A stretch of 5,827 nt of DNA, from assembly GCA_023252115.1 (NCBI GenBank), contig JAHEXM010000129.1:1-5827 (forward strand), given 5' to 3'. Position numbers and translations under genes: made by a program. The DNA is from Micrococcales bacterium (lineage in GTDB: Bacteria; Actinomycetota; Actinomycetes; S36-B12; UBA10799). Positions 1 through 5,333 of the stretch are shown here, piece by piece. Every line of letters starts with the position of its first letter. Positions within the stretch are counted from its first letter, which is position 1. The notes beneath the pieces were generated by a model. The model was not told the DNA's origin. It did not search any database and worked only from the letters and a program-made list of their open reading frames with translations.

Positions 1-45
1 CACGACAATCGGATCCTCAGCAGTGTGAGGTGCTAACGAATTCAT
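1..45 (-). CDS. fabF: FabF (beta-ketoacyl-ACP synthase II), first 15 codons only
   Basis: An ATG at 45-43 overlaps the acpP stop codon as ATGA and opens a frame that runs to the window edge, reading MNSLAPHTAEDPIVV. The ending DPIVV fits the start of the first beta strand of KAS II enzymes, which normally continues as VVTGLGAVTP. The identity rests mainly on position: in actinobacterial fatty acid synthase clusters fabF follows acpP directly. A GGGGA stretch about 7 nt before the ATG, inside the end of acpP, can serve as ribosome binding site. FabF would elongate acyl-ACP with malonyl-ACP in the cytosol. No catalytic residue lies inside the window, so this call is an inference from context and a short N-terminus. 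Confidence 0.75.
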   Translation of the reverse strand, partial: MNSLAPHTAEDPIVV

Positions 46-305
46 GCAGGGTTCCCCGCAGCGAGGCCAGCCTTCTCGATGTAGTTGATTGCATCGCCAA
101 CGGTGACGAGGTTTGCAACATCGCCATCAGGAATGCGCACATCGAACTTTTGCTCGGCTGCTACAACAACTTCGACCATGCTCAGTGAGTCAAGATCCAG
201 GTCGCCCTGAAACTCTGCACTGGGAACAACTTCAGCGGCTGGCGTACCGGCCACCTCTTCAATGATCGCGGCAAGCGCGGTCAGGATTTCTTGGTTGTCA
301 CTCAT
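42..305 (-). CDS. acpP: Acyl carrier protein AcpP
   Basis: This 87-residue acidic protein is the carrier on which fatty acid chains are built. The attachment site for 4'-phosphopantetheine is Ser40 in the motif DLDLDSLSMVE, preceded by FQGDL, matching the DSL motif at the start of helix II in bacterial ACPs. Length and acidic, helical composition are normal for the family. The start at 305 is decided by a strong Shine-Dalgarno, GGAGGAA, five bases upstream. It lies 60 nt after fabH and overlaps fabF by ATGA, so it is translated within the fab operon; the strong ribosome site would suit the high ACP amounts that cells need (inference). It is an apo-protein until modified by a holo-ACP synthase, which is not encoded here. 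Confidence 0.97.
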   Translation of the reverse strand: MSDNQEILTALAAIIEEVAGTPAAEVVPSAEFQGDLDLDSLSMVEVVVAAEQKFDVRIPDGDVANLVTVGDAINYIEKAGLAAGNPA

Positions 306-310
306 TTAAC

Positions 311-317
311 TTCCTCC
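311..317 (-). promoter_or_regulatory. Strong Shine-Dalgarno of acpP
   Basis: The minus strand reads GGAGGAA five bases before the acpP ATG. It is the best match to the anti-Shine-Dalgarno in the fab cluster, better than the sites of fabD, fabH and fabF. The 60-nt fabH-acpP gap that contains it has only short dyads and no convincing promoter or terminator, so the gap probably serves to give acpP its own high translation rate. Confidence 0.85.
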
Positions 318-365
318 GTTATTTCTGGTGTTCGTTTGTCTGACATCTGTGGGTGTTGCGTTCTG

Positions 366-1310
366 CTAGGGAGCTGTCACGACTTGACTCGCCCAGCACA
401 TGCCGGCGCCAAACCCGACGAGCAAGACCTTGCCACCGCTGGGAATTCGGCCTTCTTCGACCAAACGCGCCAAGGCGAGCGGGATGCTTGCGGCGGATGT
501 GTTGCCGTTTATGCGCACGTCGTCTGACACGACAGTGCTGTCGTCAAGGCCGAGTTTCTTGGCTGCAGCTTCGACAATACGAAGGTTTGCTTGGTGTGGA
601 ATGAATGCCGCGAGATCCTTTGGCTCGATGCCTGCTCGGGCACATGCCTGACGCGAAATCTCGGCAACTTCGACGGTTGCCCAACGGAAAACTGATGGGC
701 CGTCCATTTCGAGATAGCGGCCCCAGTCTTGAACCATGATGAGGTCGCGCTTGCTGCCGTCAGATCCCCACACCACTGGACCGATTCCGTTTTCGTCTTC
801 GGGCGTTTGGCCGATAACGACTGCGCCAGCACCATCACCAAACAACACGGTGACGTCGCGCTTGGTCCAGTCCATCCAGTCGGTCAAGCGCTCGACACCG
901 ACAACGACTGCGTACTTTGCTGATCCGGCACGAACTGAATCTGAAGCAAGCGTCAGCGCGTAGCAGAAGCCAGCGCAGGCACCGTTGACGTCAATCGCGC
1001 CGCCCGGAATTCCCAATCGGTGAGCAACCTCAGGCGATCCGCCAGGTGTTGGTGTCGGCAAAGTAGAAGTGGCAACGATGAGCAACCCAACTTCAGCAGC
1101 GTCAATGCCAGCAGAGGCAATTGCTTTTCCAGCTGCATCGACTGCCATGTCGACGATCGACTCGCCTTCACCAGCGATTCCTCGTGACTCAATACCCGTA
1201 CGTGTGCGAATCCACTCATCGGAGCTGTTGAGTTCGGCCGGAAGTTCGGCGTTTGATACGCGGCGCTGCGGATGTGCTGCAGCAACCGACAAAATGCGTG
1301 ACCCGTTCAT
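366..1310 (-). CDS. fabH: FabH (beta-ketoacyl-ACP synthase III)
   Basis: This 314-residue thiolase-fold enzyme starts fatty acid synthesis by condensing an acyl-CoA primer with malonyl-ACP in the cytosol. The full catalytic triad is visible: Cys112 in DVNGACAGF, His239 in FIPHQAN and Asn270 in NGNTSAAS. Other family marks are DEWIRTRTGI at residues 31-40, the glycine-rich FGDGAGAVVIG at 157-167 and the C-terminal LLVGFGAGMCWASQ at 296-309. Length is as expected. Its ATG (1310-1308) overlaps the fabD stop as ATGA, so the two genes are translationally coupled; a weak CGGGTG five bases upstream can act as ribosome site. Whether it prefers branched or straight primers cannot be read from the sequence. 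In actinobacteria that use branched fatty acids this enzyme sets the choice of primer. Confidence 0.97.
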   Translation of the reverse strand: MNGSRILSVAAAHPQRRVSNAELPAELNSSDEWIRTRTGIESRGIAGEGESIVDMAVDAAGKAIASAGIDAAEVGLLIVATSTLPTPTPGGSPEVAHRLGIPGGAIDVNGACAGFCYALTLASDSVRAGSAKYAVVVGVERLTDWMDWTKRDVTVLFGDGAGAVVIGQTPEDENGIGPVVWGSDGSKRDLIMVQDWGRYLEMDGPSVFRWATVEVAEISRQACARAGIEPKDLAAFIPHQANLRIVEAAAKKLGLDDSTVVSDDVRINGNTSAASIPLALARLVEEGRIPSGGKVLLVGFGAGMCWASQVVTAP

Positions 1311-2299
1311 CGAACACCCGCCGCTACTTGTTGGAATTCATTGATGGTTACTTGCTCATTTGCTGTTTCGTAAATTGCCCGAACCTTTTCGAGATCGTCG
1401 GGAGTGTTGAGTGCAACGGTTGCAACGCCTGGGAGCGAGCGTTTCGCGAGACCGGTAAGAGTTCCGGCTGGCATCAATTCGATGAAAGACGTGATTTCGA
1501 AATCGCGCAGCGTCTCGGTACACAAATCCCAACGGACCGGTGATGCAACTTGGTATACCAAGCGAGCAAGAATGTCGGCGCCGTCGGATGCGAGACCGCC
1601 ATCGGCTTGTTCAGCGTCGATTAACCCGCCGTCGCAGTTGGAAAGAAAGGGAAGAGTTGCTGGAGAAAATGTCGCGGTAGTTGCCGCCGCTGCTAGCGGT
1701 GCGACAGCTGGCCTCATTGCCGGGGTGTGGAACGCGCCAGCCACCTCAAGGCGACGTACGCGTGCACCTTCGGGTGCGGCTGCGGCAAACGCATCGAGCG
1801 CGTCGATCGGGCCGCCAGCCACGATTTGTCCGCCGCCGTTGTCGTTGGCCGCCACAAGTCCGTGAGTCGCAAGAGCGCTGAGCACCTCGTCACGATCGCC
1901 GCCAAGGACAGCTGACATTCCGGTGGGCGCAACTGCACACGCCTGCGCCATTGATCGACCTCGGACGCTCACCAGGCGCATCGCCTCAGATTCGGTTAAT
2001 ACGCCAGCGAGGACGGCTGCCGCCCACTCGCCAACACTGTGGCCCGCAACAACATCTGGACGAACCCCGTGGGTCTCCAGGAATCGAGCTGCCACCAAGG
2101 CACTGGCGACTACGAGCGGTTGGGCGATCTCGGTTGGCCGTATCGCGTCGGCATCCCAATTGGTGCCTACGTCAACGAGGTCGAGTTCGGCTGCTTCCGA
2201 GAGCTCGCCGAGTTGTTGGCCGACTCCTGGGACGTCGAGCCATGGGGAGAGAAGTCCGGGACGTTGTGCGCCCTGACCTGGAGCAACAATTGCCTTCAT
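1307..2299 (-). CDS. fabD: FabD (malonyl-CoA:ACP transacylase)
   Basis: This 330-residue enzyme transfers malonyl from CoA to the phosphopantetheine arm of AcpP, supplying extender units for FabH and FabF. The nucleophile is Ser88 in GHSVGEW (86-92), the partner is His191 in GAFHTPAM, and the malonyl-carboxylate-binding arginine is Arg113 in SVRGRS. The N-terminal GQGAQ (8-12), the GQIVAGG loop near 157-163, LSNCDG (219-224), SPVRW (253-257) and ELMPAGTLTGL (274-284) complete the MAT pattern; the usual GPG of the last motif is MPAG here. The start lacks a good Shine-Dalgarno: only GAG lies nearby, and an inverted repeat ends about 9 nt upstream. It is the first enzyme gene of the cluster, 78 nt after the regulator gene, and overlaps fabH by four bases. 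Confidence 0.97.
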   Translation of the reverse strand: MKAIVAPGQGAQRPGLLSPWLDVPGVGQQLGELSEAAELDLVDVGTNWDADAIRPTEIAQPLVVASALVAARFLETHGVRPDVVAGHSVGEWAAAVLAGVLTESEAMRLVSVRGRSMAQACAVAPTGMSAVLGGDRDEVLSALATHGLVAANDNGGGQIVAGGPIDALDAFAAAAPEGARVRRLEVAGAFHTPAMRPAVAPLAAAATTATFSPATLPFLSNCDGGLIDAEQADGGLASDGADILARLVYQVASPVRWDLCTETLRDFEITSFIELMPAGTLTGLAKRSLPGVATVALNTPDDLEKVRAIYETANEQVTINEFQQVAAGVR

Positions 2300-2308
2300 G
2301 TCTCAACT

Positions 2309-2338
2309 GTCGAGGATTTACCGCTCGCTGTCCTCGAC
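2309..2338 (-). promoter_or_regulatory. Inverted repeat in the fabD leader, possible hairpin near the start codon
   Basis: A perfect 8-bp inverted repeat, GTCGAGGA and TCCTCGAC, is separated by 14 nt. The arm nearer fabD ends about 9 nt before the fabD ATG, in the place where a ribosome binding site would normally be. In mRNA it would form a stem that could limit ribosome access; in DNA the arms could be half-sites of an operator. No terminator-like T run follows. The function is inferred; only the symmetry is seen. Confidence 0.45.
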
Positions 2339-2361
2339 GCACATCGACGTAATGTAAAGGA

Positions 2362-2388
2362 AACTGTTGTAGGTTTCCTACAAGAGTT
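2362..2388. promoter_or_regulatory. 27-bp palindrome at the fasR-fabD junction, candidate operator of the fab operon
   Basis: The plus strand has arms AACTGTTGTAGG and CCTACAAGAGTT around a TTT centre; 11 of 12 positions pair and the inner 7 bp are perfect. It covers the last codons and TAG stop (2380-2378) of the regulator gene and lies about 63 nt upstream of fabD. The arms are not GC-rich and no T run follows in either direction, which favours a protein binding site over a terminator. Part of it also matches a second dyad, AGGAAAC at 2358-2364 with GTTTCCT at 2373-2379. In S. coelicolor, FasR is known to act on the fabD promoter; that this palindrome is the site here is inference. A TACATT on the minus strand (2356-2351) could be a -10 element, but no well-spaced -35 was found. 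Confidence 0.5.
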
Positions 2389-3535
2389 CATCGGCCCTTG
2401 ATACTCGCCCGACAATCATGGCCACTTGCAGGGCAAACCGGTCCCGTGGGTGTCGCGGACTGTAACCAGTCAGTTCCTCTATGCGATTGATGCGGTACCT
2501 CAGCGTATTGACGTGGACGGGGATAGCTCGTGCCGCTCTCTCAAGCGAACCCCCCTCGCGAATCACTGCATCTGCCGTCTCCAAGAGCCCAGTTCCCGCC
2601 TCGCATAACGGCTTGTAGCAAGCCTCTACAAGGGCCGAACGGGCTAAATCATCGCCACCGAGGGCGCGCTCTGGCAAGAGGTCGTTGGCGTAGATAGGTG
2701 TCTTGGCTTCGGGATAACCGGGAAGCGCGCTGAGGCCTGCCAGCGATGCGCGAACGCTTTCTGCGGCAACAAGCAGGTTCGGCGCTGGCGGTCCAACCAC
2801 AATGTCGCGAAGCGACGGGAGCAACTCCTTGGCTTTCGTCAATGGATTGCGCGAACCCGTTGCACTGACAAGAACAATCACAGCATTTCCGTGAGCACCT
2901 GCAAGCGCGTGGATACCTGAGCGACGAGCAGCGTGCGGGATCTCATCGATAACTGCATCGGAATCACCTGTCGGATAACCAGCCATAGCTCGAACCTGGC
3001 GCGTTGTTGGCCAACCCAGCGCACTTGCCCAAGTGCCGATTGCATCTTCGTCATGTCCAGCAATGAGTGCATCAACAAGTTGAGCTTGAATTCGAGCGTC
3101 CCACGCACCGCGTTGCTCGGCTGCCCGCGCATAGACGATGGCGGCAGCAAACGCAATCTCTCGCCCGTAACGCTCAACCGATGCGCGCAACCAATCCTCG
3201 TCACCTTCAGCCGCCATCTCGCCGACCATTGCTTCGCCCGCTTCAAACGCCGAACGAATCAGCTCGACTGTTTGTTCAAGTGTTACTGCGCGCGCGGCAG
3301 CAGCCGGGACAGCGATGAATGGTGTGCGCGGTGCCGACACTTGTTCTTCGGGATTGCCGACCCAACCGACAAATGCTTCGACTCCGGTTTGCACCACCAC
3401 ACCAATCCACGAACGCACATCTGCACTCAGAGCGACGTACCAATCGATCTGCTCGAGCCGCGAAATGGCGTCGCGGGTAAGTGCCGGAGCGGCTTTGCGC
3501 ACGCGGCGCAGTGTCTCGGCATGGGGTTCGGGCAC
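2378..3535 (-). CDS. fasR: FasR-like transcriptional regulator of fatty acid synthesis (PucR/CdaR type)
   Basis: This 385-residue cytosolic DNA-binding protein has the PucR-type layout. An N-terminal helical region (about 1-165) is followed by a degenerate GGDEF-like fold (about 165-275, with GNAVIVLVSATG and IVVGPPAPNLLVAAESVRAS) and a C-terminal helix-turn-helix (about 320-376). The last carries the family signature: LERAARAIPVHVNTLRYRINRIEELTG split over 331-357, then DRFALQVAM. The start is GTG at 3535; a TGA lies directly upstream in frame and no other early start exists, yet no Shine-Dalgarno is visible. Position directly before fabD matches FasR of Streptomyces, reported as an activator of the fab operon, so the same job is inferred. 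It is divergent from the channel-like gene, with a 157-nt shared upstream region. The ligand cannot be read from the sequence. Confidence 0.9.
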   Translation of the reverse strand: MPEPHAETLRRVRKAAPALTRDAISRLEQIDWYVALSADVRSWIGVVVQTGVEAFVGWVGNPEEQVSAPRTPFIAVPAAAARAVTLEQTVELIRSAFEAGEAMVGEMAAEGDEDWLRASVERYGREIAFAAAIVYARAAEQRGAWDARIQAQLVDALIAGHDEDAIGTWASALGWPTTRQVRAMAGYPTGDSDAVIDEIPHAARRSGIHALAGAHGNAVIVLVSATGSRNPLTKAKELLPSLRDIVVGPPAPNLLVAAESVRASLAGLSALPGYPEAKTPIYANDLLPERALGGDDLARSALVEACYKPLCEAGTGLLETADAVIREGGSLERAARAIPVHVNTLRYRINRIEELTGYSPRHPRDRFALQVAMIVGRVSRADELL

Positions 3536-3692
3536 GGTTCAAGCATGCCCTGTCGCCCATGAGGATTGCTGACAAACGTCGCTACGCACCGCGATCTCGC
3601 AATCTGCACGCCGGTGAACGCGCTAAATCACTGCGAATTCAACAAGATTGCTTGCGAACCGGTTGATCGGCTGACGAGCCTGGAGGGCAGAC
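3536..3692. other. Divergent intergenic region between fasR and the channel-like gene
   Basis: These 157 nt must carry the start signals for both genes. I see an AACCGGTT palindrome at 3657-3664 and a TGCGAA pair at 3632-3637 and 3653-3658, but no convincing -35/-10 pair on either strand. The plus-strand gene has a good ribosome site at the right end, whereas the fasR GTG has none, so fasR may have a very short leader or weak initiation. Confidence 0.5.
3682..3687 (+). promoter_or_regulatory. Shine-Dalgarno of the channel-like gene
   Basis: GGAGGG lies five bases before the ATG at 3693 and fixes the start of the membrane protein gene. Confidence 0.8.
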
Positions 3693-4865
3693 ATGGCGCG
3701 TCCTGATCTGTCAAACACACTGGCGCACATTTCGGCGCCGTTGGATTGGGTTTGCTTAATCCTCGGCCTTGTCCTCGTCTTTATTGCTGGTAGCAGCGTG
3801 ATGCGGACACTGGTGATTACGCGTGGATCGCATTCGCTGGTAACCAGGGTCGTGGGCGGCGCCACACGCCTTTCGTTTCGGGCAGTGTCACGGCGATTCA
3901 AGAATTACTACGTCCGTGATCGGATCAACACTTGGCTGGCGCCGTTGGATCTGATGTTCTTTCTATTTGCGTGGCTGATCCTGTTCCTATTCGGCTTTGC
4001 ACTGATTCTTCGATCCGATGACCACAATGATCTGATCGGCGCGCTTCGCGAAGCGGGATCAAGTTTGTTCACTTTGGGTTTTGCCACTAGCAACCAAACG
4101 CAACTCACGTTGGTGGACTTCATTGCGGCAGCAACTGGTCCGATTGTTATCGGACTGCTTGTTGGATATTTGCCTGCTCACTATGCCGCCTATAACCGAC
4201 GCGAAGTCGACGTCGCGGTACTGCACGCGCGAGCCGGAGAACCGAACTGGGGACCGGAAATCCTTGCGCGCCGTGCAGAGATCGATTCCGGGAGTAGCCT
4301 CGACGGATTGTGGACGCAATGGGAGCGTTGGTCAGCAGATGTGTCTGAGAGTCACACGACATATCGCATGCTGATCAAAACGCGTTCAGCGCGACCCAAT
4401 CGCAATTGGCTGGTGGCATTGCTATCAGTGATGGATGCCGCCGCGCTTCAAGTAACACTTAATCCGCAGTTGCCTCAAGCAAATACCCGGACGTTGCTAC
4501 GGCAAGGAATTGAATGTCTGCACGATCTGACGTCTTCGATAGAACGTGGCAAGTTTCCCGGTCTCGAAAGTCGAATAGACACTACGAGGCCGGACCACAT
4601 CACCTTGTCATTCCAAGAGTTTGCGTCGGCAGTTGACTACTTAGATCAGTCTGGCTACGAGCACTCGCGCACAGCCGAAGAGGCATGGCCGCATTTTGAA
4701 AACTGGAGAATAAACTACGAGTATCTTGCATACGGCTTGGCATCAGACATCGATGCAGTGCCAGCTCTTTGGTCCGGTCCGCGTCACCCGCCGACTCCGC
4801 AAATTCCGCCGATGCGTCCACGGTACTTAGTTGGTGGCGATTCAGACCCTGATATGACTTTCTAA
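3693..4865 (+). CDS. Ion-channel-like membrane protein with non-canonical pore motif
   Basis: This 390-residue protein has three hydrophobic segments: about 17-40, 84-106 and 139-165. Between the second and third lies a short helix and EAGSSLFTLGFATS (120-133), placed like the pore helix and selectivity filter of two-TM potassium channels. TLGFAT stands where TVGYGD is expected, so ion selectivity is uncertain. The basic loop at 42-83 and the RRE after segment 3 suggest cytosolic sides. Residues 166-390 form a cytosolic domain with two recognisable blocks: WTQWERWSADVSESHTTY (207-224) and NWLVALLSVMDAAAL (238-252), then a proline-rich tail from 361. From memory, actinobacterial proteins annotated as ion channels share SGSSLFTLGF and the ESHT block; I know of no characterised member. 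The start is supported by GGAGGG five bases upstream. It is a single gene, divergent from fasR. A mechanosensitive or non-selective channel is an alternative. Confidence 0.85.
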   Translation: MARPDLSNTLAHISAPLDWVCLILGLVLVFIAGSSVMRTLVITRGSHSLVTRVVGGATRLSFRAVSRRFKNYYVRDRINTWLAPLDLMFFLFAWLILFLFGFALILRSDDHNDLIGALREAGSSLFTLGFATSNQTQLTLVDFIAAATGPIVIGLLVGYLPAHYAAYNRREVDVAVLHARAGEPNWGPEILARRAEIDSGSSLDGLWTQWERWSADVSESHTTYRMLIKTRSARPNRNWLVALLSVMDAAALQVTLNPQLPQANTRTLLRQGIECLHDLTSSIERGKFPGLESRIDTTRPDHITLSFQEFASAVDYLDQSGYEHSRTAEEAWPHFENWRINYEYLAYGLASDIDAVPALWSGPRHPPTPQIPPMRPRYLVGGDSDPDMTF

Positions 4866-4866
4866 T

Positions 4867-4974
4867 TTGGCTGACGACTTGGCCCGCTTCAAGCGCTTCA
4901 GTACCGCAGACGCGGACGAAATGACCGTTACCCGGGCCGAGAAAGGGACGTTTCGTCCGCGTTTGCCGAGTTAG
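4867..4974 (+). CDS. Possible 35-residue small protein (doubtful)
   Basis: A TTG at 4867, two bases after the channel-gene stop, opens a frame ending at TAG 4972-4974. The product would contain DDLARFKRFSTADADEMT and end in FRPRLPS, a charged helix-like composition with G or C at most third codon positions. Against it: TTG start, no Shine-Dalgarno, a TGA just upstream in frame (4855-4857), and the frame lies across the strong inverted repeat at 4906-4966, which alone could create the apparent codon bias. It would overlap the end of the convergent gene by four bases. No family is recognised. Confidence 0.2.
   Translation: MADDLARFKRFSTADADEMTVTRAEKGTFRPRLPS
4906..4966. terminator. Long inverted repeat between convergent genes, candidate bidirectional terminator
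   Basis: Arms at 4906-4921 and 4951-4966 pair over 16 positions with one G-T pair; the inner 11 (CGCGGACGAAA and TTTCGTCCGCG) are perfect. The loop is 29 nt. A competing small hairpin, GGACG-TTT-CGTCC, lies at 4946-4958 and uses part of the right arm. The repeat sits 40 nt after the channel-gene stop and just beyond the stop of the convergent gene, the expected place for a shared terminator. The long loop and lack of a T run are unusual for an intrinsic terminator, although actinobacterial ones often lack the T run. Confidence 0.55.
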
Positions 4975-5219
4975 GCGGACAGCTTGTCGGCGCGGGACAG
5001 ACCAGCCAACAACTCGCGACTTGCTTCGATCATGCACGGATCCGAGCATCGCGCCCAAACGAGGGCAAGGTCATACAGGACTTGCTTTTCGCGATCGGTC
5101 GCACACTGCGCAAGAGCAAGGAGCGAATCCCCTTGTGCCACAACGGAATCCGAGGTTTTTGAGGCGCGGCGCATCGACCTAGCCGACCGCCATGAAGTTG
5201 TGCGCGCAACTGCTACCAC
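4971..5219 (-). CDS. Unrecognised 82-residue helical protein
   Basis: I do not recognise a family. The start is taken as GTG at 5219 because AGGGGG lies four bases upstream; the ATG at 5174 (residue 16) is an alternative with only a weak site, and the first 15 residues are less protein-like than the rest. From about residue 22 the sequence looks amphipathic and helical (DSLLALAQCATDREKQVLYD, then IEASRELLAGLSRADKL). It has three cysteines, two spaced as CSDPC (58-62). There is no signal peptide or membrane segment, so it is probably cytosolic. The gene is convergent with the channel-like gene and lies 114 nt after the fibronectin-domain gene on the same strand. A plus-strand frame over the same region looks less like protein. 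Confidence 0.6.
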   Translation of the reverse strand: MVAVARTTSWRSARSMRRASKTSDSVVAQGDSLLALAQCATDREKQVLYDLALVWARCSDPCMIEASRELLAGLSRADKLSA

Positions 5220-5223
5220 GATG

Positions 5224-5229
5224 CCCCCT
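5224..5229 (-). promoter_or_regulatory. Ribosome binding site of the 82-residue protein gene
   Basis: AGGGGG on the minus strand lies four bases before GTG 5219 and favours that start over the ATG at 5174. A TTACATT just upstream could be a -10 element, but no matching -35 is clear. Confidence 0.45.
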
Positions 5230-5306
5230 ACGCAATGTAATCCTGTCGCTTTCGTAGACGTCGCTTACTACACAGGGGTTCCAGATGATCTAGCTATCCT
5301 GCCTCA

Positions 5307-5320
5307 CACCGAAAGCGGTG
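5307..5320 (-). terminator. Weak hairpin after the fibronectin-domain gene
   Basis: CACCG-CTTT-CGGTG forms a 5-bp stem with a 4-nt loop, 13 nt after the stop codon of the upstream gene. No T run follows, so it is only a weak terminator candidate. The rest of 5220-5333 shows no clear signal apart from the ribosome site near 5224. Confidence 0.25.
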
Positions 5321-5333
5321 ACACGCAATTTCG

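Noticed and set aside
306..365. Separate promoter for acpP in the fabH-acpP gap
   Set aside because: No -35/-10 pair is visible; the gap is explained by the strong Shine-Dalgarno and a short spacer.
2362..2388. Palindrome as an intrinsic terminator of the regulator gene
   Set aside because: The arms are AT-rich, the stem overlaps the stop codon and no T run follows in either direction, so an operator is the better reading, though not proven.
1404..2401. Several long plus-strand frames opposite fabD
   Set aside because: FabD has every catalytic motif in the other strand; these frames are Arg/Pro/Ala-rich reflections of its codon bias.
4885..4900. Direct repeat CGCTTCA twice with an AAGCGCTT palindrome
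   Set aside because: It is short, has only two copies and lies in a sequence with no other repeat structure; chance is likely.
4600..5058. Minus-strand frame of 152 residues
   Set aside because: It runs antisense through the end of the channel-like gene and over the inverted repeat; its Arg/Ser/Gln-rich composition is typical of a shadow frame.
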